Assembly: GCF_004766055.1 (NCBI RefSeq)
Contig: NZ_SPQR01000009.1
Location: forward strand, 164,696 to 228,695
Source of the DNA: Desulfosporosinus sp. Sb-LF
GTDB lineage: Bacteria > Bacillota > Desulfitobacteriia > Desulfitobacteriales > Desulfitobacteriaceae
Direction of reading: 5' to 3'
DNA: 64,000 nucleotides
In this document: one piece after another, positions 42,551 to 49,875 of the stretch
Position numbering within the stretch: the stretch's first letter is position 1
Layout of the letters: every line of letters begins with the position of its first letter
Notes under the pieces: generated by a model
What the model was told of the DNA's origin: nothing
The model's input: the letters and a program-made list of their open reading frames with translations, nothing else
The model's database searches: none
Made by a program: the position numbers and the translations under genes

Positions 42551-43345
42551 TTAAGTTGAACTAGGAGGATAGTCGAAGAGGTTAAGGGAACTCGGCGAGG
42601 AATTCGGCAACGCTCCATTACTGGTTTTGCCTGGTGCTGTTAAGCCTGTACCTGTCGCTCCAGATCCTGTGTTCGATTTTCCGGAGGCATTATTGCCAGA
42701 ACTCGTGATCCCCGGAAGAATTGGGTTATCAGCGGCTGCTCCTTTGATTAGGCTCGCTTTATTCACCAAATGAGTAGCATCAACCGTCCCATACTTAGTT
42801 ACAGGTTTTCCCTCAACACGAATTTGAACCTGCTTGATTGTCGAGAACTGAGTCAACGTATTGACAAGCCCATAGAGAGCGATTTCAGGAGTGACCTTAG
42901 AATTGGGTTTTAGAAATTCTTTACTTAAGTCTACGATGGCTACGTTTTCTTTAATAGCTATATCGAGTAGCATTGTGGACGTTGGGACAGAGCTTTGCAT
43001 AGTTCCTTTGGTAGTGGGCCCTTTAATCCACTGATTGACAGTCTCTCTAGCTAAACTCACCGTCTTAGGCAAAATTCGTTCTTCTTTTAGCAAAGCTTTC
43101 CCCGTTGAATCCGCAAAGTATAGCACAATCGCTTTCGGATCTGCCGAGGTTGTCGTTGTAGAGGCTGTGGTCGCAGCCGGGAGAGTGGTCGTTTTATCCC
43201 CACCAATAAAATCACCTAATGAAGTCGAGGTCCCTTCCTTGTTCACCAACGTTTCCAGCGTCCCACAGCCTACAAGGAACATTAGACTCAAGAAAACAAC
43301 CCCCATAAGTAAACTGTTCCGCATTCGCACTTTCACAACGCTCAT
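42551..43345 (-). CDS. GerMN-domain lipoprotein
   Basis: The start is ATG 43345, eight bases after GAAGGGG. The signal peptide ends at a lipobox LVGC. A Thr/Ala-rich linker leads to one GerMN domain (about 75-195) with IVLYFADSTGKALLKEERIL, VNQWIKGPTTKGTM and VDLSKEFLKPN. A Ser/Gly/Pro-rich C-terminal tail follows. GerMN domains occur in the spore protein GerM and in cell-envelope lipoproteins such as LpqB, and are thought to bind envelope partners. With one domain rather than two, this is not classical GerM. It is monocistronic. Confidence 0.9.
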   Translation of the reverse strand: MSVVKVRMRNSLLMGVVFLSLMFLVGCGTLETLVNKEGTSTSLGDFIGGDKTTTLPAATTASTTTTSADPKAIVLYFADSTGKALLKEERILPKTVSLARETVNQWIKGPTTKGTMQSSVPTSTMLLDIAIKENVAIVDLSKEFLKPNSKVTPEIALYGLVNTLTQFSTIKQVQIRVEGKPVTKYGTVDATHLVNKASLIKGAAADNPILPGITSSGNNASGKSNTGSGATGTGLTAPGKTSNGALPNSSPSSLNLFDYPPSST

Positions 43346-43507
43346 ATTTCTTGCCCCTTCCCTAGACGTATTTCCATCCATTTCATCCTTACTCTAAACC
43401 TATGCTTTGTCCCTAAAAATAGTACAGGACTCTTCAACACCTTTTTGTATAAAGCACAGCCTTGAGCAATAAATATGGGTATCTGAAGTTATAGAAAGGA
43501 GCTCCTC

Positions 43508-44248
43508 ATGCATGACATGTTTGAAATTATTTGGATCAGTACGATCGCTGGACTTGCCACAACGCTTGGCAGCCTACTTGTCCTCTTGTTTGGTAAGCCA
43601 CAAGAACGTATCCTAGCCTCCCTCTTAGCCGGCGCAGGCGGGGTGATGCTTGCGGTGGTAAGCGTAGATTTGCTCCCGAGCGCCTGGGAGACTGGGCCGC
43701 CGCTTCAAGTCGGCATTGGATTTATTCTAGGCCTTCTTTTCATGTTCCTTGCTGATAATCGTCTCAATGTCTCTACTAATACCCTTCCCCTGTCGCGGCG
43801 CCAACGACTAAAAAGAACCGGACTACTTGTCGCCACGGGGATCGCCTTACATGATATCCCAGAGGGCATGGCCATCGCCGTCAGCCAAGAAGCCGCCCCT
43901 AACCTCGGTCTTCTTATTGCCTTTGCCATTACCTTGCACAATCTTCCTGAAGGGATGGCCACAGCAGCGCCGTTAAAAATGGCACAAATCCGAGGGTGGA
44001 AGATCCTACTACTTAATGTCGGAATCGCTTTTTTTACCCCACTCGGTGCTTTGCTCGGTCTCTTCGCCCTCGAAAGCGTGCAAAACTCTCTCGCCTTCTT
44101 TCTGGCCTTTGCAGCCGGTGCCATGACATTTCTTGTCTTCGCCGAACTCATGCCCCTTTCCCGTGAACGGCACCCTCATTATGCCTTACTCGGGGGAGTA
44201 GTCGGCTTCATCTTATTCGCACTAATCAGCCTTCTCCACCCAGCTTAA
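43508..44248 (+). CDS. ZIP-family divalent metal transporter
   Basis: The 246-residue protein has about eight membrane helices and the two metal-site helices of ZIP carriers, GIALHDIPEGMAIAVS and FAITLHNLPEGMATAAP. ZIP proteins bring Zn, Fe or Mn into the cytoplasm; the metal cannot be told from this. GAAAGGAGCTCCTC precedes the ATG. It is monocistronic, with its own terminator and structured repeat C immediately downstream. Confidence 0.95.
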   Translation: MHDMFEIIWISTIAGLATTLGSLLVLLFGKPQERILASLLAGAGGVMLAVVSVDLLPSAWETGPPLQVGIGFILGLLFMFLADNRLNVSTNTLPLSRRQRLKRTGLLVATGIALHDIPEGMAIAVSQEAAPNLGLLIAFAITLHNLPEGMATAAPLKMAQIRGWKILLLNVGIAFFTPLGALLGLFALESVQNSLAFFLAFAAGAMTFLVFAELMPLSRERHPHYALLGGVVGFILFALISLLHPA

Positions 44249-44272
44249 CTAATGTTAAATTTACACTGCCCA

Positions 44273-44310
44273 AAAAGGGGAGACCGAATCTAATCGGTCT
44301 CCCCTAATTC
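44273..44310 (+). terminator. Terminator of the ZIP gene
   Basis: A perfect 11-bp stem GGGGAGACCGA/TCGGTCTCCCC with a 6-base loop, flanked by AAAA and TAATT. Confidence 0.8.
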
Positions 44311-44390
44311 AAATCACCCTTCTTGTATCGCGTTAACCCAGAGTCCACCTAAGCGCTTTTGCGTCAAGACGCAAACAGCCTCCCATCGTC

Positions 44391-44546
44391 CCAATTCCTG
44401 TCGACCCCAGACCAGAGGAAGTTTCTTAGCTTAGAGAAGCACTTTAGTGGAATTGCGTCAATGAGCAAGAAACGAACGGGACTTGTCCATGGATGGACTG
44501 ATGCCGCGGCGCCAAGGATGGCAAGGAACGACGCATATGCAAACAG
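44391..44546 (+). repeat. Structured intergenic repeat, locus C1 (5' half only, long-module form)
   Basis: The leader (CCTGTCGACCCCAG), AGAGGAAGTTTCTTAGC, the AGCACTTTAGTGGAATTGCGTC strand and the inner module are present, with GTCC-ATGGAT-GGAC (44485-44498) and GCC-AAGGAT-GGC (44511-44522). The 3' strands needed to close the outer stems are missing. The leader block GCAAACAGCCTCC[C/T]ATCG occurs both here (44370) and before C2 (44540), pointing to a tandem duplication. Confidence 0.8.
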
Positions 44547-44562
44547 CCTCCTATCGTCCCAA

Positions 44563-44752
44563 CCCCCGTCAACCCCAGCCAAGAGGAAGTTTCTTAGCTT
44601 AGTGAGCACTTTAGCGGAATCGCGTCAATGAGCGCAGACGATTAGGCGTAAGAAACGCAACGGTTCACATGCAGAAAGCCCAGAGGTTTTGCGTTTTAGC
44701 CTCATCGTCAAGCGAATAGCGATGCAGCGGTGCGAACGGGCTAAGAAACTGA
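44563..44752 (+). repeat. Structured intergenic repeat, locus C2 (full copy)
   Basis: Outer stem AGTTTCTTAGC/GCTAAGAAACT (44588-44598/44740-44750) is perfect. Inner stems are ATCGC/GCGAT (44619-44623/44719-44723), GACGAT/ATCGTC (44637-44642/44704-44709) and AAACGCAA/TTGCGTTT (44653-44660/44689-44696). Each differs from locus B by compensating changes on both strands. The inner module is the short form. It ends seven bases before the SGNH gene stop. Confidence 0.87.
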
Positions 44753-44758
44753 CTCTCT

Positions 44759-45457
44759 CTACTTAAGAATTTGAGCCGCATAATCCCCCATCGTCGTGTA
44801 CCCTTTAGCATTGGGATATTTCCCATCTGCCGATAAGCCATTTAAGTATTTTCCTCCCGCATCAAACAAGACAGTCGAAAAATCCAGAGTCAAGATCGTT
44901 CCCTTCTGCGCGTAGCTCAACTCCCAATCACGAATTTCTTTAATATTTTGTTGAGCCCCAGGATACCCGATCGGCAGGGCCAACACAGGAATAATATGAT
45001 TGGCCTTTGCCTTTTCTACGATACCTTCCACATTGGTTTGAACCTCCTTAAGAGGCACCCCTTGAATGGCATCCCCCATCCCCGCAAAAATAATAACCCG
45101 ACCTGGTTTCTCAGCTGCTACATCTGTATCAAAGCGAGCAAGCAAATCTTTTGCAGTCTGTCGAACTTTTCCCTTATTGACCACGGGGACCTTGAGGACT
45201 TCAGCAGTGCGCTGGGTCCAGGAATGCGACGAATCCAAAGGATATCCTAATGTAAATGAGTCTCCCAAAGCGACAATTTTCGGATCGCTAGGGGATTGTG
45301 TCGAACTCGATGTTCCTTGAGTAGCACTCGTTCCTGTTTGATTGGCAGGCACTTTACCATTTTTACCCCATATTCCAAAAAAGCCAGCGATCAGTACAAT
45401 AAGGGCAAGCCCAGTAGCCACTTGAATTAAGCGCATTTGCAATCGATACGTCCGCAT
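44759..45457 (-). CDS. SGNH/GDSL-hydrolase-like exported protein with altered active site
   Basis: The 232-residue protein has a signal anchor (about 10-30), a Thr/Ser/Gln linker and an SGNH fold. Block I IVALGDSFTLG holds the nucleophile Ser, and NKGKVRQTAKDLL gives the block II Gly. Block III reads IFAGMGDAI, with Gly where the family has Asn. Block V reads ADGKYPNAKGY, with Tyr where the catalytic His (usually DGxHPN) belongs. Family membership is clear, but two of four signature residues are changed, so classical esterase activity is doubtful. It is monocistronic. Confidence 0.85.
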   Translation of the reverse strand: MRTYRLQMRLIQVATGLALIVLIAGFFGIWGKNGKVPANQTGTSATQGTSSSTQSPSDPKIVALGDSFTLGYPLDSSHSWTQRTAEVLKVPVVNKGKVRQTAKDLLARFDTDVAAEKPGRVIIFAGMGDAIQGVPLKEVQTNVEGIVEKAKANHIIPVLALPIGYPGAQQNIKEIRDWELSYAQKGTILTLDFSTVLFDAGGKYLNGLSADGKYPNAKGYTTMGDYAAQILK

Positions 45458-45627
45458 GATAATTCCTCCCTTTCCCTAAAATATTCTACACGATTCCCTA
45501 CTTTCCTTCCGCCTACTACTTATGACTTCACCACAAATGTACCATTGTATCATGACATATTAAACCTCATCATACACCAGAGTGCCCTTCTAAGCATAAT
45601 TTATATAAGGAAAAAAGGAGGTGCCCT

Positions 45628-46107
45628 ATGAGTTACATCGACAAGGCCCGCGAGTTGGGGGAGGCCCTTTCTCACACTCCTGAAATTCAGGGATTAAAGA
45701 CTGCTGAGGCTTCCATTATGGCCGACCCAGATAGCAAAGAAGCCTTTAGCCAATATCAGGAAAAAGAGCGTGGGCTTGTAACCACCCAAATGCTTAGCAA
45801 AGTCATTCCAGAGAAGGAGTCCATAGCGTTAATCGATCTTAAAATACGTCTTATGAATCGCTATCCACTGATCAAAGCGTACTTTGTTCAACAACAAAAA
45901 TACGAAAAACTCATGGCCATGGTTAACCTAACTCTAACCACCTCAATGCACGGCATGCCTTCGGCCAATGATCTTCCCATTCCAGAAGAATTGAAAGGCA
46001 TGGCCCAACAAATCCTTGACAAAATCGGCGGCGGAAACATGGAAAAAATGCAAATCTCTCCAGAAATGCTGCAAGGCATAAAACTTCCCCCCGGGATTAA
46101 ATTGTAA
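45628..46107 (+). CDS. YlbF/YmcA-family (DUF964) protein
   Basis: The 159-residue helical protein matches the YlbF family in the region MSYIDKARELGEALSHTPEIQGLKTAEASIMADPDSKEAF and the LINRYPLIKAYFVQQQKYEKL-like segment. It also has a Gly/Met-rich C-terminus absent from the shortest members. In Bacillus, YlbF, YmcA and YaaT form the Y-complex that helps RNase Y mRNA maturation and sporulation/competence. AAAAAAGGAGGTG stands six bases before the ATG. It heads a run of small genes of unknown function. Confidence 0.9.
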   Translation: MSYIDKARELGEALSHTPEIQGLKTAEASIMADPDSKEAFSQYQEKERGLVTTQMLSKVIPEKESIALIDLKIRLMNRYPLIKAYFVQQQKYEKLMAMVNLTLTTSMHGMPSANDLPIPEELKGMAQQILDKIGGGNMEKMQISPEMLQGIKLPPGIKL

Positions 46108-46127
46108 AAAGGATGTGTTCTTGAGAA

Positions 46128-46250
46128 GTGCGACCCGACGGTTATCACGGACCCCAGCTCATTAACGATATTACGCATCCGGTGACCTTAATTGCGTTCC
46201 TTATCGTCATCTTGTTAGGGGGATGGGTAATTATTCGCACTTGGTTCTGA
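46128..46250 (+). CDS. 40-aa single-pass membrane protein
   Basis: The frame starts GTG at 46128, directly after an in-frame TGA, reads MRPDGYHGPQLINDITHPV, and continues with a clean hydrophobic helix (LIAFLIVILLGGWVII) ending RTWF. The only ribosome-site-like sequence (AAAAAGGATG) is 14 bases away, so initiation is uncertain. Start and stop are 21 bases after ylbF and 25 before the next gene, fitting tightly in a co-directional run, which supports a real small gene. Function unknown. Confidence 0.55.
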   Translation: MRPDGYHGPQLINDITHPVTLIAFLIVILLGGWVIIRTWF

Positions 46251-46275
46251 TGGTAGGCAAGAAAGGAGGAGCGCC

Positions 46276-46947
46276 GTGATAAATCGACATGATTGTGAGC
46301 CCCCATTACCGGCGACTCCTTTCTCCTTTTCCATCCTAGTGGACAGCCCTACTCGACGCAGTTTACCATTCTGCCCGGTGAGTGCTCTCATATTTCCTCT
46401 GGCAAAGACGGAAATCCCCTTCGCTTCCATGATTGTCGCTGGCTTAGATGTACTCATGGCTTTTCTCTTCAAACGAGCCTTGGCTCATCCTCCAGACCTT
46501 TCACGCACCTCTCCAGATATTTATCCCGTGACTCTGACCCTGCCGCAACTCACCCAACTCATGCAATCCGCGATGAATGGGCAAGTTCCCATGCCACTAC
46601 CCGTTCAAACTGCGCCTGGCCAAGGCATTGGACCCGTCGGGGGGGATGAACCGCTTTTTCCCGATAATTTAAGTGTATCCTTGGTTGTCGCAGCACCGTT
46701 TGCTCCCTTCGACGGCAGCCCCGATACTTCGTTTAACGTTCCTTTATTTGAAATTCCAGGAGCCCCAGGCAACCTAATTATTGCCCTCGGGGCACTTATT
46801 GCTCAGTTCTTGATTGAACGGGCTGGAGTTGGAACACCTAATGGAAGTGCGAGTGGGATTGGAAACGTAATTTCCATCGGCAAACTTTCTAAGATCAGCG
46901 GTCAGAAGGGAGGGACCCCACATGTCCACACTAGTTCCACCCTATAA
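46276..46947 (+). CDS. Unrecognised protein (223 aa), Pro/Gly-rich
   Basis: It starts at GTG with a strong AAAGGAGGAGC ribosome site. The N-terminal 60 residues have alternating hydrophobic stretches (IVAGLDVLMAFLFKRAL could be a membrane or buried helix). The middle is rich in Pro, Thr and Gln (QLTQLMQSAMNGQVPMPLPVQ), and the end is Gly/Ser-rich (GTPNGSASGIGNVISIGKL). No family is recognised. It overlaps the next gene by 26 bases and lies between ylbF and a Pro-rich membrane protein gene, so a structural envelope or spore-associated role is possible but unproven. Confidence 0.7.
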   Translation: MINRHDCEPPLPATPFSFSILVDSPTRRSLPFCPVSALIFPLAKTEIPFASMIVAGLDVLMAFLFKRALAHPPDLSRTSPDIYPVTLTLPQLTQLMQSAMNGQVPMPLPVQTAPGQGIGPVGGDEPLFPDNLSVSLVVAAPFAPFDGSPDTSFNVPLFEIPGAPGNLIIALGALIAQFLIERAGVGTPNGSASGIGNVISIGKLSKISGQKGGTPHVHTSSTL

Positions 46948-47248
46948 TACAGTCTATCCTGCCTCTTATCCGCAGGGATACCCGCCTGTTCCTCCAGATG
47001 GATGTACAACTAGATGTTTGAATCCCAAGACACCGGAAACCTGGAATTATGGCTTTCGTCGCCTCGTTCCTCTTCTACAATCCCCGCCCGTTGGAGCGGG
47101 CATTTTAGCGATAACATTTTTCTTCTTTATAGTGTTCTTTTCAAACGTCCTCTTAGAATCAGTTTCGTGCGCCACACTTGGTATCTCCGTCACCTTAAGT
47201 ACGTTCGGCCTTCTTGCTTTGGTCCTTCTAGTCCTTTTTATTTTATAG
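46922..47248 (+). CDS. Pro-rich small membrane protein (108 aa)
   Basis: The first 35 residues are Pro/Tyr-rich (PPYNTVYPASYPQGYPPVPP). Two hydrophobic stretches follow at about 58-78 and 85-108, so it is likely an integral membrane protein with a Pro-rich extramembrane tail. AGAAGGGAGGG is seven to eight bases before the ATG. It overlaps the preceding gene and ends before a perfect 25-bp terminator. No family is recognised. The Pro/Tyr/Gln flavour is shared with the convergent gene at 47338. Confidence 0.7.
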   Translation: MSTLVPPYNTVYPASYPQGYPPVPPDGCTTRCLNPKTPETWNYGFRRLVPLLQSPPVGAGILAITFFFFIVFFSNVLLESVSCATLGISVTLSTFGLLALVLLVLFIL

Positions 47249-47268
47249 TTGGGAGCAAGCAACCATTT

Positions 47269-47327
47269 AAACTGAAAATAAAATCGGGGATAGGTATGAC
47301 CTCTATCCCCGATTTTATTTTCAGTTT
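47269..47327. terminator. Bidirectional terminator with a perfect 25-bp stem
   Basis: 47269-47293 pairs perfectly with 47303-47327 around a 9-base loop. Its GC core CGGGGATAG/CTATCCCCG is flanked by A-rich and T-rich arms, so it ends both the plus-strand run and the convergent gene at 47338. Confidence 0.9.
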
Positions 47328-47337
47328 GGTTAGTTGA

Positions 47338-48303
47338 CTAATCATTAATAGGTTCTATAGGAGGCGACAATGGTGGAATGGGAGGAGCCATAGTTTCCGG
47401 CTGAACCCCCATTTGATTCAAGGATTGAATAAGTTCTGGACTTATCGGGGCTGCTTCTGGGCTTATCTGGGGGTTCTTTCTGCCACTGATCAACCCCGAA
47501 ATTTTTCCCCAAATGGAGGTTGCGGTCGTTTTCATCGGGTGGAGAAACGTCATCACTCCCATTGGTTCTTTGACCTTTAAAATAATCGGCCCGTTTGGAG
47601 CCTGCCCGAGCTGAGCCGGGTTTTCCACTGAAACCACGACCCGACTATAGTGATGAAGCGGAACCTGACTTTGAAAATGAGCTCTATAAACTCCATTTCC
47701 AACAGGCTGTAAAACACCCGCTAAAAATCCCGTCTTCCCTTTGTCATCCACCAAATAAGTGGCATACATCCCTGCTTGACCTTGTGCCAAGAATGCCTGT
47801 GGTGGTGGAAGATTAACAATCAGCAGAAAGCTGTTGTCAGGCGATATTGTTGCCACCCCATTACCATTAATCCCCTCTTGTGCTCCCTGTAAAATTAATT
47901 GTCGGGATTGTCCTTGACTGTATACTTGTCCTTGGCTATACCCTTGATTATACCCTTGATTGTAAGCCATGCCTTGATTATACCCTTGCTCTTGGGGATA
48001 TTGAGGATATTGAGTCTGATTGCCCATACCTTGCGCAGGCAGAGGAGCCTGCCATGGTGTTCTTGGTGGAGGCGGTTGCTTAGCGCCTATAAATCCTCCC
48101 CTTGAATTTTGGACTTTTCCATCCTTTTGGAAAAATCCACTCGCTTTGAGTCCTGAGCCTAGAGTATTGCGAATCGAACCTGGAGAGTATCCCGGACCTA
48201 ATTGGCCATTAGGTAATTGCATAGGGAACCCTTGCGGTCCGATGGGCTCATAGGGATCACTTGGCCTATTCCCACCGAACTTCACCTTGCTTCCCCCCTT
48301 CAT
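47338..48303 (-). CDS. Gln/Tyr/Pro-rich repeat protein of unknown function
   Basis: The 321-residue protein has a Pro/Gly-rich N-terminus, then imperfect YNQG/YSQG repeats (about 100-135: YNQGMAYNQGYNQGYSQGQ). One folded domain follows (about 150-235: FLLIVNLPPPQAFLAQGQ, MYATYLVDDKGKTGFLAGVL, SRVVVSVEN). This domain resembles the C-terminal region of RskA-type anti-sigma-factor proteins (LPP...YxxYLVD...G) but lacks the rest of such a protein. A Pro-rich tail closes it. No signal peptide is seen. The neighbourhood of Pro-rich proteins and YlbF hints at a spore-coat or envelope role. Confidence 0.75.
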   Translation of the reverse strand: MKGGSKVKFGGNRPSDPYEPIGPQGFPMQLPNGQLGPGYSPGSIRNTLGSGLKASGFFQKDGKVQNSRGGFIGAKQPPPPRTPWQAPLPAQGMGNQTQYPQYPQEQGYNQGMAYNQGYNQGYSQGQVYSQGQSRQLILQGAQEGINGNGVATISPDNSFLLIVNLPPPQAFLAQGQAGMYATYLVDDKGKTGFLAGVLQPVGNGVYRAHFQSQVPLHHYSRVVVSVENPAQLGQAPNGPIILKVKEPMGVMTFLHPMKTTATSIWGKISGLISGRKNPQISPEAAPISPELIQSLNQMGVQPETMAPPIPPLSPPIEPIND

Positions 48304-48476
48304 TTAATCCAACCTACCTCATAACATGATATGATATAAGGAACACAAGGGTTCTAAAGACAAGTTATGATTCTGCTGCTCATTCGCTAACGCAAATTCC
48401 GCTAACGTGCTTTCTTCGCGATAGTTGCTTTCAGCAGTGTATAATATAATATTTTATGTAGATTAAGGAGGAACCG

Positions 48477-49436
48477 ATGTCTAAACAAACGCCACCTCTT
48501 TCCCAAAACATATCCCGCCGCACCTTCTTTCGTGGCATCGGCGGTTTTATAGCGAAACATTGGCTGCTTTCTACGCTTCCGATTGGAGGTGTTGGAGTGC
48601 TCGGTTGGGCAAAACACGATACCTTAGCTTTAAAGCGAGAACATTGGGATTTATCTTACCCCAACCTGCCAGCAGCCTTGGACGGAAAAACGATTTGTCA
48701 ACTTAGCGATTTGCATCTGGAAACCTTACAAATCCCCCCCCAACGCATTGTACAAGACGTGATGGCTCAGAAACCAGACCTGCTCGTAGTCACCGGGGAC
48801 ATAATATCCGATCGCATGGACCTTGATAAATTGAACAGCTATTTGAGTGGACTCACCGCTCCCTACGGAAAATTCGTTGTCATGGGAAACAACGATTACA
48901 GCCATCTTTCTCGTACACTATTCAAACGTTACCTTAAGCAATTTCAAAGCCTAGGGTGGACAACCTTGCTCAATGATGCCGCTTATTTATCCAGCCTTAA
49001 CCTCTGGGTCATCGGGGTCGATGACCCAGCAACTGCACACGATGACGTAGATAGAGCCTATCAGAAGGTTTCCTCAGCTCATACGACTTCGAGTTTAATC
49101 CCCACTTTCACCTCGCCTTTTCGACTCGTTTTGGCCCACTCCACAGATTGCCTCGACGATGTAGCGAGAAACGGAGCAGAACTTCTTCTCACCGGGCATA
49201 CCCACGGTGGACAAATCCGTCTTCCAGGCCTACAACCCCTTATCACAAATACCTATTTAGGAGACCGTGGATTCTATGAAGGATATCATATTATTGACGG
49301 TATTCCCCTTTACATTAATCGCGGTCTCGGAGAAAGCGTCATTCCCTTGCGCTTGAACGTCCCTCCTGAGGTTGCTTTCTTTACCTTACACAGGGGTGTC
49401 GAGGCACCTAAACATCAAACAACTCAGTTGAAATAA
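48477..49436 (+). CDS. Metallophosphoesterase, YkuE-like, with Tat-type signal
   Basis: The N-terminus has SRRTFFRGIGG followed by a hydrophobic stretch, a twin-arginine signal or anchor. The calcineurin-like core shows all metal motifs: QLSDLHLE (D-x-H), VVTGDII (GD), MGNNDYSH (GN-x-D), LAHSTDC (H) and LLTGHTHGGQ (GHxH). Bacillus YkuE is a Tat-exported, wall-associated phosphoesterase, and this is its likely counterpart. AAGGAGG is six bases upstream of the ATG. In the upstream gap TATAATATAAT (about 48437) is a probable -10 region. Confidence 0.93.
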   Translation: MSKQTPPLSQNISRRTFFRGIGGFIAKHWLLSTLPIGGVGVLGWAKHDTLALKREHWDLSYPNLPAALDGKTICQLSDLHLETLQIPPQRIVQDVMAQKPDLLVVTGDIISDRMDLDKLNSYLSGLTAPYGKFVVMGNNDYSHLSRTLFKRYLKQFQSLGWTTLLNDAAYLSSLNLWVIGVDDPATAHDDVDRAYQKVSSAHTTSSLIPTFTSPFRLVLAHSTDCLDDVARNGAELLLTGHTHGGQIRLPGLQPLITNTYLGDRGFYEGYHIIDGIPLYINRGLGESVIPLRLNVPPEVAFFTLHRGVEAPKHQTTQLK

Positions 49437-49485
49437 CCTCCTTTAATTACAAAAACCCCGCAACAAATGTTGTGGGACTTTTGCC

Positions 49486-49868
49486 TTATGTGGACGATGC
49501 ACATAAAGTACCGTCCCTCCGACCAATATCTCTAGTACACCTTTCATTAAGCAACTTTAGTAAATTCCATTTAAGCGACTGACCATTTAATACAGACGGT
49601 GCACATGAAATGTGCCGTCCTCTTAATACTCCGTCTTCGCCCCCGTCCCAAGCCCGGGACGCAGTGTGACACAGCGCGACGTCTTTACGTAAGCAGCCTA
49701 GCAAACTTCCGTTCAAGCGACCGACCCCAGACACGGGGCAGTGCACAGGACGTGCACTGCCGCCAGTGAGCCAAGGACGGCTCATCTGGCGGGCACCCCG
49801 CTCCCCAAAGGCAGGAGCTTGAACGGTTAGTTTGCTCTGCGTCGTAAGCACTGAGCGCTATGTCACAC
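49486..49868 (+). repeat. Structured intergenic repeat, locus G (decayed half copy plus full copy)
   Basis: The full copy begins with leader CCCCCGTCCCAAGCCC. Its outer stem GTGTGACACAGCGC (49664-49677) pairs with GCGCTATGTCACAC (49855-49868), one mismatch. AGCAAACT/AGTTTGCT (49700-49707/49829-49836) and CCGTTCAAGC/GCTTGAACGG (49709-49718/49817-49826) follow. The terminal hairpins are GGCAGTGCAC-AGGAC-GTGCACTGCC (49737-49761) and TGAGCC-AAGGAC-GGCTCA (49767-49784). The stretch 49540-49620 (AAGCAACTTTAGTAAATTCC, GCACATGAAATGTGC) is a decayed copy of the same left half. Confidence 0.82.
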
Positions 49869-49875
49869 AAGGCCC

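Noticed and set aside
47880..48020. Short tandem repeats as a possible CRISPR or satellite array
   Set aside because: They are in-frame YNQG/YSQG codon repeats within the protein encoded at 47338-48303; no spacers.
49486..49851. A 121-codon minus-strand ORF before the SleB-like gene
   Set aside because: It is read through repeat G; its length comes from GC-rich paired stems, not from coding constraint.
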